Below, piece by piece: positions 42,936 through 51,607 of a stretch of 64,000 bases of DNA. Below the pieces are notes generated by a model that was given only the letters and a program-made list of their open reading frames with translations, did not search any database and was not told the origin of the DNA. The translations under genes and the position numbers were made by a program. Position 1 is the stretch's first letter. Every line of letters starts with the position of its first letter. This stretch comes from Micrococcus cohnii (GTDB taxonomy: Bacteria > Actinomycetota > Actinomycetes > Actinomycetales > Micrococcaceae): positions 1,488,001 to 1,552,000 of the forward strand of contig NZ_JACHNA010000001.1 of the NCBI RefSeq assembly GCF_014205175.1, in the 5' to 3' direction.

Positions 42936-45185
42936 CTAGCCCCGGAAAGTGCGCCCCGTCAGACGTTCATAGGCCTCGATATACCGGGCGCGGGTCTTCT
43001 CGACCACATCGGCCGGCAGGGCCGGAGGCGCCTCGCCCGAGCCCCTCTCCCACCCCGAAGCCTCCGAGGTGAGCCAATCACGCACGAACTGCTTGTCGAA
43101 GCTCGCCTGCGCCCGACCCGGCTCGTAGTCCGCCGCGTCCCAGAAGCGGGAGGAGTCCGGGGTGAGCACCTCATCGGCAAGGACAATCTGCCCGGTCGCC
43201 GGGTCCACGCCGAACTCGATCTTGGTGTCCGCAAGGATGATCCCGGCCGCGCGCGCGAGCTTCTCGGCGCGCGTGTAGAGGTCGAGGGTCACGTAGCGCA
43301 GCTCCTCGGCCTGCAACTGACCGATCCGCTCCGCCATCTGCTCGAACGTGATGTTCTCATCGTGCTCGCCCACCTCGGCCTTCGCCGACGGGGTGAAGAT
43401 CGCCGGCACCAGCCGCGAGCCGTCCTCGAGGCCCACCGGCAACGGCAGTCCCGTCACCGTGCCGTGCTCGCGGTACTCGGCCAGGCCGGAGCCGGTCAGG
43501 TAGCCGCGCGCGATGCACTCGACCGGGAACATCTCCAGCCGCTTGACGATCATCGCGCGGCCCGCGACGGCCTCCGGCACATCAGTGGAGACGACGTGGT
43601 GCTCGACCGGCGAGGCCGAGGCGCCGTTGTAGTCCGCGGCGAGCTGCTCGAACCACCACAGGCTCAGCTGCGTGAGGATCGCGCCCTTGTCCGGGATCGG
43701 CGGCTCCAGCACGTGGTCATAGGCGCTGATCCGGTCCGAGGCCACGACCAGCAGCGTCTCCGAGCTGCCCGGTTCGGCGTCCTCCGGCTCGTAGAGGTCG
43801 CGCACCTTGCCGGAGTAGACGTGTCGCCATCCGGGCAGCGCGGGGGCGTCAGCGTCCTCGAGGCCGCGGCGCGGCCGCTCGTGCCCGTTCGCCGCGCACG
43901 GCCGATCGTCGGCCACCGGGACGGCGATCTCGCCGCGCTGGGCCTTCGCCCCGATGTCGGTGCGCCACTGGGCGCCGTCGAAAGAGACCGCCTCGACACC
44001 GGCGTAGGCGCGCTCCCGCGCCACCGTCAGATTCGGCCCCCGACCGACGACGGCGAGCACGCGGCCGCCGTTGGTCACGATCGCGCCATTCTTCTCGGCG
44101 GTGCCGGCGTGGATCACGTCGACGCCGTCCAGGCCGCGCGCCGCGTCGAGCCCGCGGATCACGTCACCCTTCGAACTGGAGGCCGGGTAGCCGGCCGAGG
44201 CCATGACGACGTCGACGGCCACGTCGTCGCTCCACTGCAGAGGCCGGTCAGTGACGAGCCGCCCGGCTGCGGCATCGGCGAGCAGACCGCCCAGCGGGGT
44301 CTCGAGGCGTGCGAGCACCGCCTGCGTCTCCGGGTCACCGAAACGCACGTTGAACTCGATCACCTGCACGCCCGAGGACGTCACGGCCAGCCCGCAGAAC
44401 AGCACACCCGTGAACGGAGTCCCGCGTCGGGCCATCTCGGCCAGCACGGGGCGCGCGACGCGGTCCATGACGTCATCGACGAAGCCCTCGGGCAACCACG
44501 GCAGCGGTGTGTAGGCGCCCATGCCGCCGGTGTTCGGCCCTTCGTCGCCGTCGCCGATGCGCTTGAAGTCCTGCGCGGGGGTGAGCGGGACGGCGTTCTC
44601 GCCGTCGCACAGCACGAACAGGGAGACCTCCGGACCGTCGAGGAACTGCTCGATCACGACGGTGCCGCCGGCGGCGAAGCACGCGTTCGCGTGGGCCAGC
44701 GCCTCGGCCCGGTCGGCGGTGACGACGACGCCCTTGCCCGCGGCCAGCCCGTCGTCCTTGACCACGTGCGGGGCACCGAACTCGTCGAGGGCGGCGGCGG
44801 CCTCGGCCTCGGTGGTGCACACGCGGGCACCGGCGGTCGGCACATCGGCGGCGGCCATGACCTCCTTGGCGAACGCCTTCGACGACTCGAGCCGCGCGGC
44901 GGCCTGCGACGGGCCGAACACGGCCAGGCCGGCCTGACGCAGCGCGTCGGACACGCCCGCGGCCAGCGGCGCCTCGGGACCGACGACCACCAGGTCGACG
45001 CCCAGATCGCGGGCCAGCGCGGTGACGGCAGCCGCGTCGGTCGGGTCGAGCGGATGCACCGTCGCTTCGTCCGCCATGCCGATGTTGCCGGGGGCGACGT
45101 GGAGGTCGGCCACCTGCTCGTCGCGGTTCAGGGCGCGCACGAGCGCGTGTTCACGGCCGCCGTTGCCAAGCACAAGGATCTTCAC
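42936..45185 (-). CDS. purD-purC: Bifunctional GAR synthetase / SAICAR synthetase (PurD-PurC fusion)
   Basis: One uninterrupted frame of 749 residues. Residues 1 to about 420 are PurD: VKILVLGNGGREHALV, KDDGLAAGKGVVV and the ATP-grasp VIEFNVRFGDPETQ. After a roughly 30-residue polar linker, about 450-749 are PurC: YSGKVRDLYEPED, VVASDRISAYD and TSEASGWE. PurD adds glycine to phosphoribosylamine and PurC adds aspartate to CAIR. Most bacteria encode them separately. The GTG start follows TAGTCT by eight bases (leaderless). No internal stop is present. Confidence 0.9.
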   Translation of the reverse strand: MKILVLGNGGREHALVRALNRDEQVADLHVAPGNIGMADEATVHPLDPTDAAAVTALARDLGVDLVVVGPEAPLAAGVSDALRQAGLAVFGPSQAAARLESSKAFAKEVMAAADVPTAGARVCTTEAEAAAALDEFGAPHVVKDDGLAAGKGVVVTADRAEALAHANACFAAGGTVVIEQFLDGPEVSLFVLCDGENAVPLTPAQDFKRIGDGDEGPNTGGMGAYTPLPWLPEGFVDDVMDRVARPVLAEMARRGTPFTGVLFCGLAVTSSGVQVIEFNVRFGDPETQAVLARLETPLGGLLADAAAGRLVTDRPLQWSDDVAVDVVMASAGYPASSSKGDVIRGLDAARGLDGVDVIHAGTAEKNGAIVTNGGRVLAVVGRGPNLTVARERAYAGVEAVSFDGAQWRTDIGAKAQRGEIAVPVADDRPCAANGHERPRRGLEDADAPALPGWRHVYSGKVRDLYEPEDAEPGSSETLLVVASDRISAYDHVLEPPIPDKGAILTQLSLWWFEQLAADYNGASASPVEHHVVSTDVPEAVAGRAMIVKRLEMFPVECIARGYLTGSGLAEYREHGTVTGLPLPVGLEDGSRLVPAIFTPSAKAEVGEHDENITFEQMAERIGQLQAEELRYVTLDLYTRAEKLARAAGIILADTKIEFGVDPATGQIVLADEVLTPDSSRFWDAADYEPGRAQASFDKQFVRDWLTSEASGWERGSGEAPPALPADVVEKTRARYIEAYERLTGRTFRG

Positions 45186-45280
45186 GGTGCCCCAGACTAC
45201 GCGGCGCCGGGTGCTGCGGCACCCGGCTGGGCGCAGGTGAGCGATGCCGCGGCCCCTGGCCCGGCGGGACGGGCGGTCAG

Positions 45281-45286
45281 TAGGGT
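45281..45286 (+). promoter_or_regulatory. Leaderless-type -10 element
   Basis: TAGGGT stands seven bases before the ATG at 45294. Confidence 0.5.
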
Positions 45287-45293
45287 CGCGGGC

Positions 45294-45575
45294 ATGACGA
45301 TGCCTCCCCTCGGACCCCGCGACGATGCACGCTTGCACCACCCGGATCAGCAGGGCTCCGCCTCCGATGCCGGCCGCCACCACACCGATCAGCCGGCGTG
45401 GCTGCGTCGGGCCTACACCTTCGTGTTCGTGCTGTTCACATGCGTGCTGATCGCCGCCTTCGCCGCCCGGGGCCTGGGAGCCCAGCGCGGCGACACGGGC
45501 GCGGCGATCGCGGTGTTCGCCCTTGGAACCCTCGCGGCCGTCATCATCACGTGGTTCGTGACGCGACGACGCTGA
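45294..45575 (+). CDS. Small two-helix membrane protein (93 aa)
   Basis: A hydrophilic His/Asp-rich N-terminus (about 1-38) is followed by two membrane helices (TFVFVLFTCVLIAAFAA and IAVFALGTLAAVIITWFV), ending in RRR. No family recognised. It has a leaderless-type promoter and is convergent with a response regulator gene. Confidence 0.65.
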   Translation: MTMPPLGPRDDARLHHPDQQGSASDAGRHHTDQPAWLRRAYTFVFVLFTCVLIAAFAARGLGAQRGDTGAAIAVFALGTLAAVIITWFVTRRR

Positions 45576-45589
45576 CGCGCAGACGGCGC

Positions 45590-46231
45590 TCAGCCTCTGA
45601 TGATGCGCCGCCGCCGGGCCTCGGCCACGGCTTCGGTCCGGTTGTCGACCCCGAGTTTGGCGTAGACGTGCACCAGATGCGTCTTCACCGTGGCCTCGGA
45701 GATGAACAGCTCGCGTGCGGCCCCGCGGTTCGTCGCGCCGCGGGCGATGAGCTCGAGCAGCTCGATCTCCCGCGCGGACAGCACCTCGGCGCCGCCGGCG
45801 GCCCGCCCCATGAGCGTGGCCGCGACCTGCGGGGCCAGGGTCTTCTGCCCAGCCGCTGCCTGACGGACCGCATCGGCGATCTGCTCGCTGGGTGCGTCCT
45901 TGAGCAGGTAGCCGGCGGCACCGGCGCCGACGGCAGCGAGGATGTCGGACTCCGTGTCGAAGGTGGTGAGCACGAGCACCGCCACCTGCGGCCAACGTCG
46001 GCGGATCTCGGCCGTCGCGGCGATCCCGTCCATGCCCTCGCCCAACTGCAGGTCCATCAGCACCACGTCCACGGGCTCCGGCCCGGCAGACTCCGCCGCG
46101 AGCGCCGCGAGCGCCCCGGCTCCATCGGCGGCCTCGGCCGTCACCTGCAGATCCGGATGGGCCTCGAGCACGGCGCGCACACCTGATCGCACGATCGGGT
46201 GGTCGTCCACGAGCATCACACGCAGGCTCAT
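45590..46231 (-). CDS. NarL/LuxR family response regulator
   Basis: A 213-residue protein. The receiver has VMLVDDHPIVRSG, phosphoacceptor Asp in VVLMDLQLGEGMDG, and Lys in YLLKDAP. The C-terminal HTH is LSAREIELLELIARGATNRG then LFISEATVKTHLVHVYAKL. The ATG overlaps the stop of the kinase gene (ATGA). It probably controls the divergent ABC permease/ATPase genes at 47779-49588. Confidence 0.92.
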   Translation of the reverse strand: MSLRVMLVDDHPIVRSGVRAVLEAHPDLQVTAEAADGAGALAALAAESAGPEPVDVVLMDLQLGEGMDGIAATAEIRRRWPQVAVLVLTTFDTESDILAAVGAGAAGYLLKDAPSEQIADAVRQAAAGQKTLAPQVAATLMGRAAGGAEVLSAREIELLELIARGATNRGAARELFISEATVKTHLVHVYAKLGVDNRTEAVAEARRRRIIRG

Positions 46232-47634
46232 CGCCGTGCCTCCTCGGCCTTGTCGGTCAGCGGGGCGCGCAGGACGACGACCGTCCCCTCCCCCGGCGCG
46301 GTCTCCACCTCGGCATGCCCCCCGACGGCCCTCATGCGGGCCCGCACGGCGCGCAGGCCCAGCCCCGTGCCCCGCTGCGGGGACTGCGGGGCCTTCGGCA
46401 CGAGGGCCGTCGGCTCGTCCGCGTCATCCGGACCGAAACCCACACCGTCGTCGGCGACGTCCACCGCGAGCTGGCCCGGCAAGAAGCTGACGGTCACGCG
46501 GGTCCGCGTGGCCCGAGCGTGCGCGGCGACGTTCGCCAGCGACGACTGGGTCGCCCGCAGCACGGCCTGCTCGATCCGCGCTGGCACGGCCATGGGTGTG
46601 CCGACGACCTCGACCTCGGCCTGCACCGGGGTGCCGGCGGCGTCCTGGCGGCGTGCGAAGGCCTCCACGGCGCGTTCGAGGGCGCTGACGAACCCGGCAC
46701 CGTCAGCCGCCGACGAGGCGTGCAGCCCGCGCACGAACGCGCGGGATTCGGCGAGGTTCTCGGCGGCCGTCTCACGGACGATCTCCAACCGGGCGCGGGC
46801 GAGCGCGGCGTCGTCGGCGTCCAGCGCGTCTCGTGCGGCCCGCGAGACGAGCACGATCGAGGCCAGGCCCTGTGTGAGGGTGTCGTGGATCTCGCGGGCC
46901 AGACGCTCACGCTCGGTCGCCACGCCGGCCAGTCGCTCGGTGCGGGCGAGCTCGTGCTGGGCGGCGCGGAGCCGTTCGGCCACGGCCCGTTGCCGCACCG
47001 ACTCCAGATGCAGCGCCCGGTAGGCACCGTAGAGCACCACCGCGACGGCGGCTCCGACCAGCGGGCCGATCACGGCGGCCGGGCGCAGGACGGGGTCGCC
47101 GGCGCCCTCGCCGGTCCCCGGGCCGACGGCGGCGCCGAGCACGACGACTCCGGCCATCACGGCCACGATCAGCGGGCCGACCAGTCGCCGCACGAACGGG
47201 GTGCCGACCGTCAGAGCGACGACGTGCTGAGCGACGAAGAACAAGGGGAACGCCACCCACGCGAAGTCCGCGTGGTGGGCCACGAGCAGCCCCCACAGGG
47301 CCAGGACGAGGGCCAGCCACCCGACCGCGGCCGCGGAGCCCACGCTACGGCCCGCCACCCAACGGCGCCGTTCCACGACCGTGCCGATCAGATAGACGAC
47401 GGCGAGCGCCGCGCTGAGGCACATCGCCGCCACCGCCGATGGCGACGTCAGTGCTGTCAACGCACTCGCCCCTGAGTTGTCCTGGCCGCCGGCGCCGCCC
47501 GGGTCGGCCTGGCCGCCGAGGGCCCGCAGCAGCCCGACGCCCAGCAGCCCCGCGAACGCGACGTGCAGGCACACTCGCAGGCCGGCGAGCACCCGCGGGG
47601 TGGCGGTGTCGTCGACGAGGGTGGAGCCGGCCAT
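46228..47634 (-). CDS. Sensor histidine kinase (HPK7/NarL-partner type)
   Basis: A 468-residue kinase with about five to six membrane helices (about 12-210), then the HisKA_3 box EREIH-like LAREIHDTLTQGLASIVL with the phosphoacceptor His. The ATP-binding domain has VDVADDGVGFGPDD and GTGLGLRAVRARM. It partners with the following response regulator. Antibiotic or envelope-stress sensing is typical for such pairs beside ABC permeases; this is an inference. Confidence 0.9.
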   Translation of the reverse strand: MAGSTLVDDTATPRVLAGLRVCLHVAFAGLLGVGLLRALGGQADPGGAGGQDNSGASALTALTSPSAVAAMCLSAALAVVYLIGTVVERRRWVAGRSVGSAAAVGWLALVLALWGLLVAHHADFAWVAFPLFFVAQHVVALTVGTPFVRRLVGPLIVAVMAGVVVLGAAVGPGTGEGAGDPVLRPAAVIGPLVGAAVAVVLYGAYRALHLESVRQRAVAERLRAAQHELARTERLAGVATERERLAREIHDTLTQGLASIVLVSRAARDALDADDAALARARLEIVRETAAENLAESRAFVRGLHASSAADGAGFVSALERAVEAFARRQDAAGTPVQAEVEVVGTPMAVPARIEQAVLRATQSSLANVAAHARATRTRVTVSFLPGQLAVDVADDGVGFGPDDADEPTALVPKAPQSPQRGTGLGLRAVRARMRAVGGHAEVETAPGEGTVVVLRAPLTDKAEEARR

Positions 47635-47778
47635 GCCCCCAGCGTAGGCGGGCCGAGCCGAGGCACCGTCAACCATTCGGTTGATCGGAGACCATCCCCC
47701 GTGGGCGATGCGGTGCAGCAGCACCGCGCACGAGCATGGAGGCCAGCTTCGAGACGAACGACGAAAGGACCCTGGCCC

Positions 47779-48873
47779 GTGTTCCTCGCCCTGAGAGACC
47801 TGCGCTTCGCCACCGGGCGGTTCGCCCTCATGGGGGCCGTTGTGGCGCTGATCAGCCTGCTGCTGGTGATGCTCTCCGGCCTGACGGCCGGCCTCGGCGG
47901 TCAGAACACCGGCGCCCTGGACCGCCTGGCCTCCCAGGGGGTGCAGCGCCTGGCCTTCGGCTCGCCGTCCGGCCAGGGCCCCGAGGCCAGCTTCGCCCAG
48001 TCCGAGGTGACCTCCGCCGAGCTGGAGGCATGGCGGCAGGCCGACGGCGTCGCCTCGGCCGACCCCCTCGGCGTCGCTCAGGGCCGGGCGAGCACGGAGG
48101 AGGGCATCGCCCCGGTCGCGCTGATCGGCGTGGCCCCCGACGGCGCGGACGCGCCCTCCGGCCTCGCCGAGGGCGAGGTCGTGATTGGTCAGGAGATCGC
48201 CGAGCAGCTGCACGTCGGGGTCGGGGACACCGTCGCGCTCTCCGGAGCCCAGGTGCGGGTCGGAGCCATCGAGCCGACGGAGTACCACTCGCACACCCCT
48301 GTCATGTGGCTGTCGCTGACCGACTGGCAGGAGGCGTCCCACGCCGGCCAGGACGTGGTGGGCACCGCCCTGACCGTGCGCCTGCAGGCTGGCCCGGGCT
48401 CGGCGGAGTCGGCGACCAACGCCGCCGACCAGGCGGCCGGCACCGTCTCGACAACCGTCACGGACGCCTACTCGGCGCTGCCGGCCTACTCGTCCGAGAA
48501 CGGATCGCTGATGACGATGCAGGGCTTCCTCTACGCGATCGCGGCGCTGGTGACCATCGCGTTCCTCTCGATCTGGACGGTGCAGCGCACTCGTGAGATC
48601 GCCGTGCTCAAGGCGCTCGGCGGCTCGACCGGCTGGGTGCTGCGCGACGCTCTCGTGCAGGCCGGCATCGTCCTGTCCGTCGGGGTGCTCGTGGGCGCGG
48701 CGGCCGCTGCCGGTCTCGGCGCCCTGGCCTCGCAGGCCGTTCCGTTCACCGTGGACCTGGCCACCGTCCTGGTTCCGGCCGCGGGCATGATCGCCCTCGG
48801 CATGCTCGGCGCGACGCTGGCCGTCGTCCGCGCCGTGCGCATCGACCCTCTGCTCGCTCTGGGAGGAAACTGA
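47779..48873 (+). CDS. FtsX-like ABC transporter permease
   Basis: A 364-residue protein with one N-terminal helix (about 14-34), a large extracellular MacB-like domain (about 40-240), and three C-terminal helices containing TVQRTREIAVLKALGGSTGW, the conserved FtsX coupling segment. AAAGGA precedes GTG 47779. It is followed at once by the ATPase gene. By family it performs mechanotransmission or substrate export. Confidence 0.88.
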   Translation: MFLALRDLRFATGRFALMGAVVALISLLLVMLSGLTAGLGGQNTGALDRLASQGVQRLAFGSPSGQGPEASFAQSEVTSAELEAWRQADGVASADPLGVAQGRASTEEGIAPVALIGVAPDGADAPSGLAEGEVVIGQEIAEQLHVGVGDTVALSGAQVRVGAIEPTEYHSHTPVMWLSLTDWQEASHAGQDVVGTALTVRLQAGPGSAESATNAADQAAGTVSTTVTDAYSALPAYSSENGSLMTMQGFLYAIAALVTIAFLSIWTVQRTREIAVLKALGGSTGWVLRDALVQAGIVLSVGVLVGAAAAAGLGALASQAVPFTVDLATVLVPAAGMIALGMLGATLAVVRAVRIDPLLALGGN

Positions 48874-48874
48874 T

Positions 48875-49588
48875 ATGACCGCCACCACCACGACCGCGCC
48901 CGCCCTGCGTGTGAGCGACGCCGTGCTCGACTACCCCGACGGCGACGGCGCGCTGCGCGCCCTCGACGAGGTGAGCCTCGAGCTGCACGCCGGGACGCTC
49001 ACCGCCCTGACGGGCCCCTCCGGTTCCGGCAAGTCGTCCCTGCTGGCCGTCGCCGCCGGCCTCATCTGCCCCACCTCGGGCTCGGTGCAGGTCGCCGGCC
49101 GCGAACTCGCGGGACTGGCTCAGGCCCAGCGCACCCGACTGCGCGGCACGCAGGTGGCCGTCGTCTTCCAGCAGCCGAATCTGTTGGCTTCCCTCACGGC
49201 CCGTGAGCAGCTCGAGCTGACCGTGCGCCTGCACGGCTCCACCGACCGGGCCGCTCGCCGCCAGGCCCGGCGTCGGGCCGAGGAGCTGCTGGACCGGGTC
49301 GGGCTCGCCGACCACGCGCACCGGCGGCCTCATCAGCTCTCCGGCGGGCAGCGCCAGCGCGTGAACATCGCCCGCGCCCTGATGGGTTCGCCGGCTCTGC
49401 TGCTCGCCGACGAGCCAACCGCCGCTCTGGACCAGGAGCGCTCGGCGCAGATCGTCGAGCTGTTGGCCTCGCTCACTCGCGAGGCAGGGACGGCCACGCT
49501 CATGGTCACGCACGACGAGTCCTCCCTCGAGAGGACGGACGCCCACCTGCGGATGGTCGACGGCCGGCTGAGCGGGCAGACCCGCTGA
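48875..49588 (+). CDS. ABC transporter ATPase, MacB/LolD type
   Basis: A 237-residue ATPase: Walker A TGPSGSGKSSLLAV (about 47-60), Q-loop VVFQQPNLL, signature HQLSGGQRQRVNIARAL, Walker B LLLADEPTAALD and H-loop VTHDES. GGGAGGAAAC precedes ATG 48875. It works with the preceding FtsX-like permease; the pair diverges from the two-component system. Confidence 0.92.
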   Translation: MTATTTTAPALRVSDAVLDYPDGDGALRALDEVSLELHAGTLTALTGPSGSGKSSLLAVAAGLICPTSGSVQVAGRELAGLAQAQRTRLRGTQVAVVFQQPNLLASLTAREQLELTVRLHGSTDRAARRQARRRAEELLDRVGLADHAHRRPHQLSGGQRQRVNIARALMGSPALLLADEPTAALDQERSAQIVELLASLTREAGTATLMVTHDESSLERTDAHLRMVDGRLSGQTR

Positions 49589-49611
49589 GCGGACTCCGGA
49601 CGGCAGATCCC

Positions 49612-49617
49612 TAGGAT
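49612..49617 (+). promoter_or_regulatory. Leaderless-type -10 element of the asparaginase gene
   Basis: TAGGAT stands seven bases before the ATG at 49625. Confidence 0.5.
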
Positions 49618-49624
49618 GGGGGCC

Positions 49625-50743
49625 ATGAGCCAGACCTCCTCCCCCGAGACCTCTGTCCCCGGCCCCGGCCGCGCCACCGTCGCATTCGCCGACGCGGTCG
49701 AGCTCGTGGACGTCGTCCGCAACGGTTTCCTCGAGTCGCGCACCGCCGGCGTCGCCGTCGTCACCGGCCCGGACGGTCAGCTGCTGGCCTCCCTCGGTCC
49801 GGCCGACGCGCTGATCTACCCGCGCTCGACGCTCAAGCCGTTCCAGACGATCGCCTCGCAGCGCCACGGCGCCGAGTTGACCGGGGCACAGATTGCGATC
49901 GCGTGCGGTTCCCACCGCGCCAGCCGCGCCCACCGCGACCTGGCCGCGCAGATCCTCGACACGGCCGGGCTCAGCGCCGACGATCTGCAGTGCCCGGCCG
50001 ACTGGCCCGCCGCGCAGGCTGACACGGTGCGACTCGTGGCCGCGGAACTGGACCGGGCCGACCGAGACGGTCAGGAGCTGGACCTCGGCTCCCCGGACGT
50101 GCTGAAGACCCCGCTGGCCTACAACTGCTCGGGCAAGCACGCCGGATTCCTCGCCGCCTGCGTCGCCTCCGGCCACGACACGGCCTCGTACCTCGACCCC
50201 GCCCACCCACTGCAGCGCGAGGTCGTCGCCGTGATCGAGGAGTACTGCGGCGAACCGATCGCCCACCTGGGCGTCGACGGCTGCGGCGCGCCGGCCCCCG
50301 TCACCTCGCTGGCGGGACTGGCCCGCGGCATCGGCCGGGTCGCCGCCGCACCCGGGCGCCGGGCCGCCGGCGACGACGTCGAGCAGCACGCCGCGGACGT
50401 GGCCACCGCGATGCTCGAGCACTCGTGGGCCGTGCACGGGCCGACCAGCTCCAACACGGTCGTGATGCGCGAACTCGGGCTGCTCGCCAAGCTCGGCGCC
50501 GACGGCGTCATGGTGATGGCCGCCCCGGACGGCACCGCGGTCGCGGTGAAGGCGCTCGACGGCGGCACCCGGGCCGGAAACCTGGTGGCGCTGGCCCTGA
50601 TGGAGCGCTTCGCGGCCGAGCACGTGGACCGAGACCGTCTCACTGAGGTCCGACAGCAGGTCGCCCCCGGGATCCTCGGCCGGGGCGAACCGGTCGGTTC
50701 GGTCGAGCTCGCCGCGCCGGTCCGCGAGCTGATCGGGCGATGA
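49625..50743 (+). CDS. L-asparaginase, class 3 (Rhizobium AnsA type)
   Basis: A 372-residue protein of the AnsA/ReAIII family, unrelated to the E. coli type. Diagnostic segments are YPRSTLKPFQ with the catalytic Ser-Lys, IACGSHRA, YNCSGKHAGFLAAC (zinc-linked Cys-Lys) and VDGCGAPAPV. It hydrolyses asparagine to aspartate. Its TGA overlaps the next ATG by four bases. Confidence 0.88.
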   Translation: MSQTSSPETSVPGPGRATVAFADAVELVDVVRNGFLESRTAGVAVVTGPDGQLLASLGPADALIYPRSTLKPFQTIASQRHGAELTGAQIAIACGSHRASRAHRDLAAQILDTAGLSADDLQCPADWPAAQADTVRLVAAELDRADRDGQELDLGSPDVLKTPLAYNCSGKHAGFLAACVASGHDTASYLDPAHPLQREVVAVIEEYCGEPIAHLGVDGCGAPAPVTSLAGLARGIGRVAAAPGRRAAGDDVEQHAADVATAMLEHSWAVHGPTSSNTVVMRELGLLAKLGADGVMVMAAPDGTAVAVKALDGGTRAGNLVALALMERFAAEHVDRDRLTEVRQQVAPGILGRGEPVGSVELAAPVRELIGR

Positions 50744-51141
50744 GCACCGGCGCCGCCCCGCGACGCCGCATCGCCGTGCCCGAGGGTCACGCGGCGCTCA
50801 TGGCGTGGGCCCGCGCCCGCACCGTCGGCGCGGAGGCGGCCGCCGCCCTGCCCCGCTCAACCCGCGCGACGGCCGTGCGCTTCGCGCTCGAGGAGCTGGC
50901 GACGCGGGTTCCGGGCGCCTCGGTGGAGGTGCGTGTCCCGCCCTTCGGTGTCGCCCAGTGCGTGCCCGGCCCCCGGCACACGCGCGGCACCCCGCCCAAC
51001 GTCGTCGAGCTGGATGCCCCCGCATGGCTCGAGCTGGCCACCGGCCTGACCGGCTGGGATGAGGCCCGCGCCGCCGGCCGGATCCGCGCCTCGGGCACCC
51101 GCGCCGACCTCGCCGCCCACCTGCCGCTGATCCGGCCGTGA
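50740..51141 (+). CDS. Sterol carrier family protein
   Basis: A 133-residue protein with an SCP2-like C-terminal half: TPPNVVELDAPAWLELATGL then GRIRASGTRADLAAHLPLI. Such proteins precede purF in many Actinobacteria. Ligand and role unknown. Coupled to asparaginase by an ATGA overlap. Confidence 0.8.
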   Translation: MSTGAAPRRRIAVPEGHAALMAWARARTVGAEAAAALPRSTRATAVRFALEELATRVPGASVEVRVPPFGVAQCVPGPRHTRGTPPNVVELDAPAWLELATGLTGWDEARAAGRIRASGTRADLAAHLPLIRP

Positions 51142-51180
51142 GGCCCGCTACCGGCGCCCGGACTGCAGCGGCGGACTCGA

Positions 51181-51186
51181 TAGACT
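51181..51186 (+). promoter_or_regulatory. Leaderless-type -10 element
   Basis: TAGACT stands seven bases before the ATG at 51194, so a purF-purM transcript probably starts here. Confidence 0.5.
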
Positions 51187-51193
51187 GGCCCGC

Positions 51194-51607
51194 ATGACCT
51201 CCTCCGTCCCGCGTTCCGAGGCCGGGACCCGCGTCCGGGCCCGACGCGCCCCGAAGCTGCCCGTGTTCATCGGACTGGGCCTGGCGCTGGGCGCCCTGAC
51301 TGGCCTCGCGGTCGCTGTCACCCTGCACGCAGGCGACGCGCCGCCCCTGGACCCCTCGACGGGTGCCCCGCTCAGCGTCGGTTCGACGGCGGGCATGGCC
51401 GCGCTGGTCTTCGCCCTGGCGGGGCTCGTGCTGGCCGCCCTCGTCTGGATTGTGCTGGATCGGCTCTCCCGCCGTTCCGCGTCCGCCTACGTGCTCGAGC
51501 CCACCGACGACCCGAACGACGCCGACGTCCGGCTGAGCCGTGACGAGATGCACCAGTGGAACGACCGCTGGGGCACCGAGCCCTCCCGAAAGGACACTCA
51601 CCAGTGA
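51194..51607 (+). CDS. Two-helix membrane protein upstream of purF (137 aa)
   Basis: A basic N-terminus, two membrane helices (about 24-46 and 66-90), and an acidic C-terminal tail with RLSRDEMHQWNDRWG. No family recognised beyond actinobacterial purF neighbours. The stop overlaps the purF start (GTGA). It is the first gene of the transcript driven by the -10 element at 51181. Confidence 0.7.
   Translation: MTSSVPRSEAGTRVRARRAPKLPVFIGLGLALGALTGLAVAVTLHAGDAPPLDPSTGAPLSVGSTAGMAALVFALAGLVLAALVWIVLDRLSRRSASAYVLEPTDDPNDADVRLSRDEMHQWNDRWGTEPSRKDTHQ

Noticed and set aside
42804-45293. Long plus-strand frame running opposite purD-purC
   Set aside because: It is the antisense of recognised purine enzymes. 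Only its last 93 codons (from 45294) form a real gene with its own promoter.
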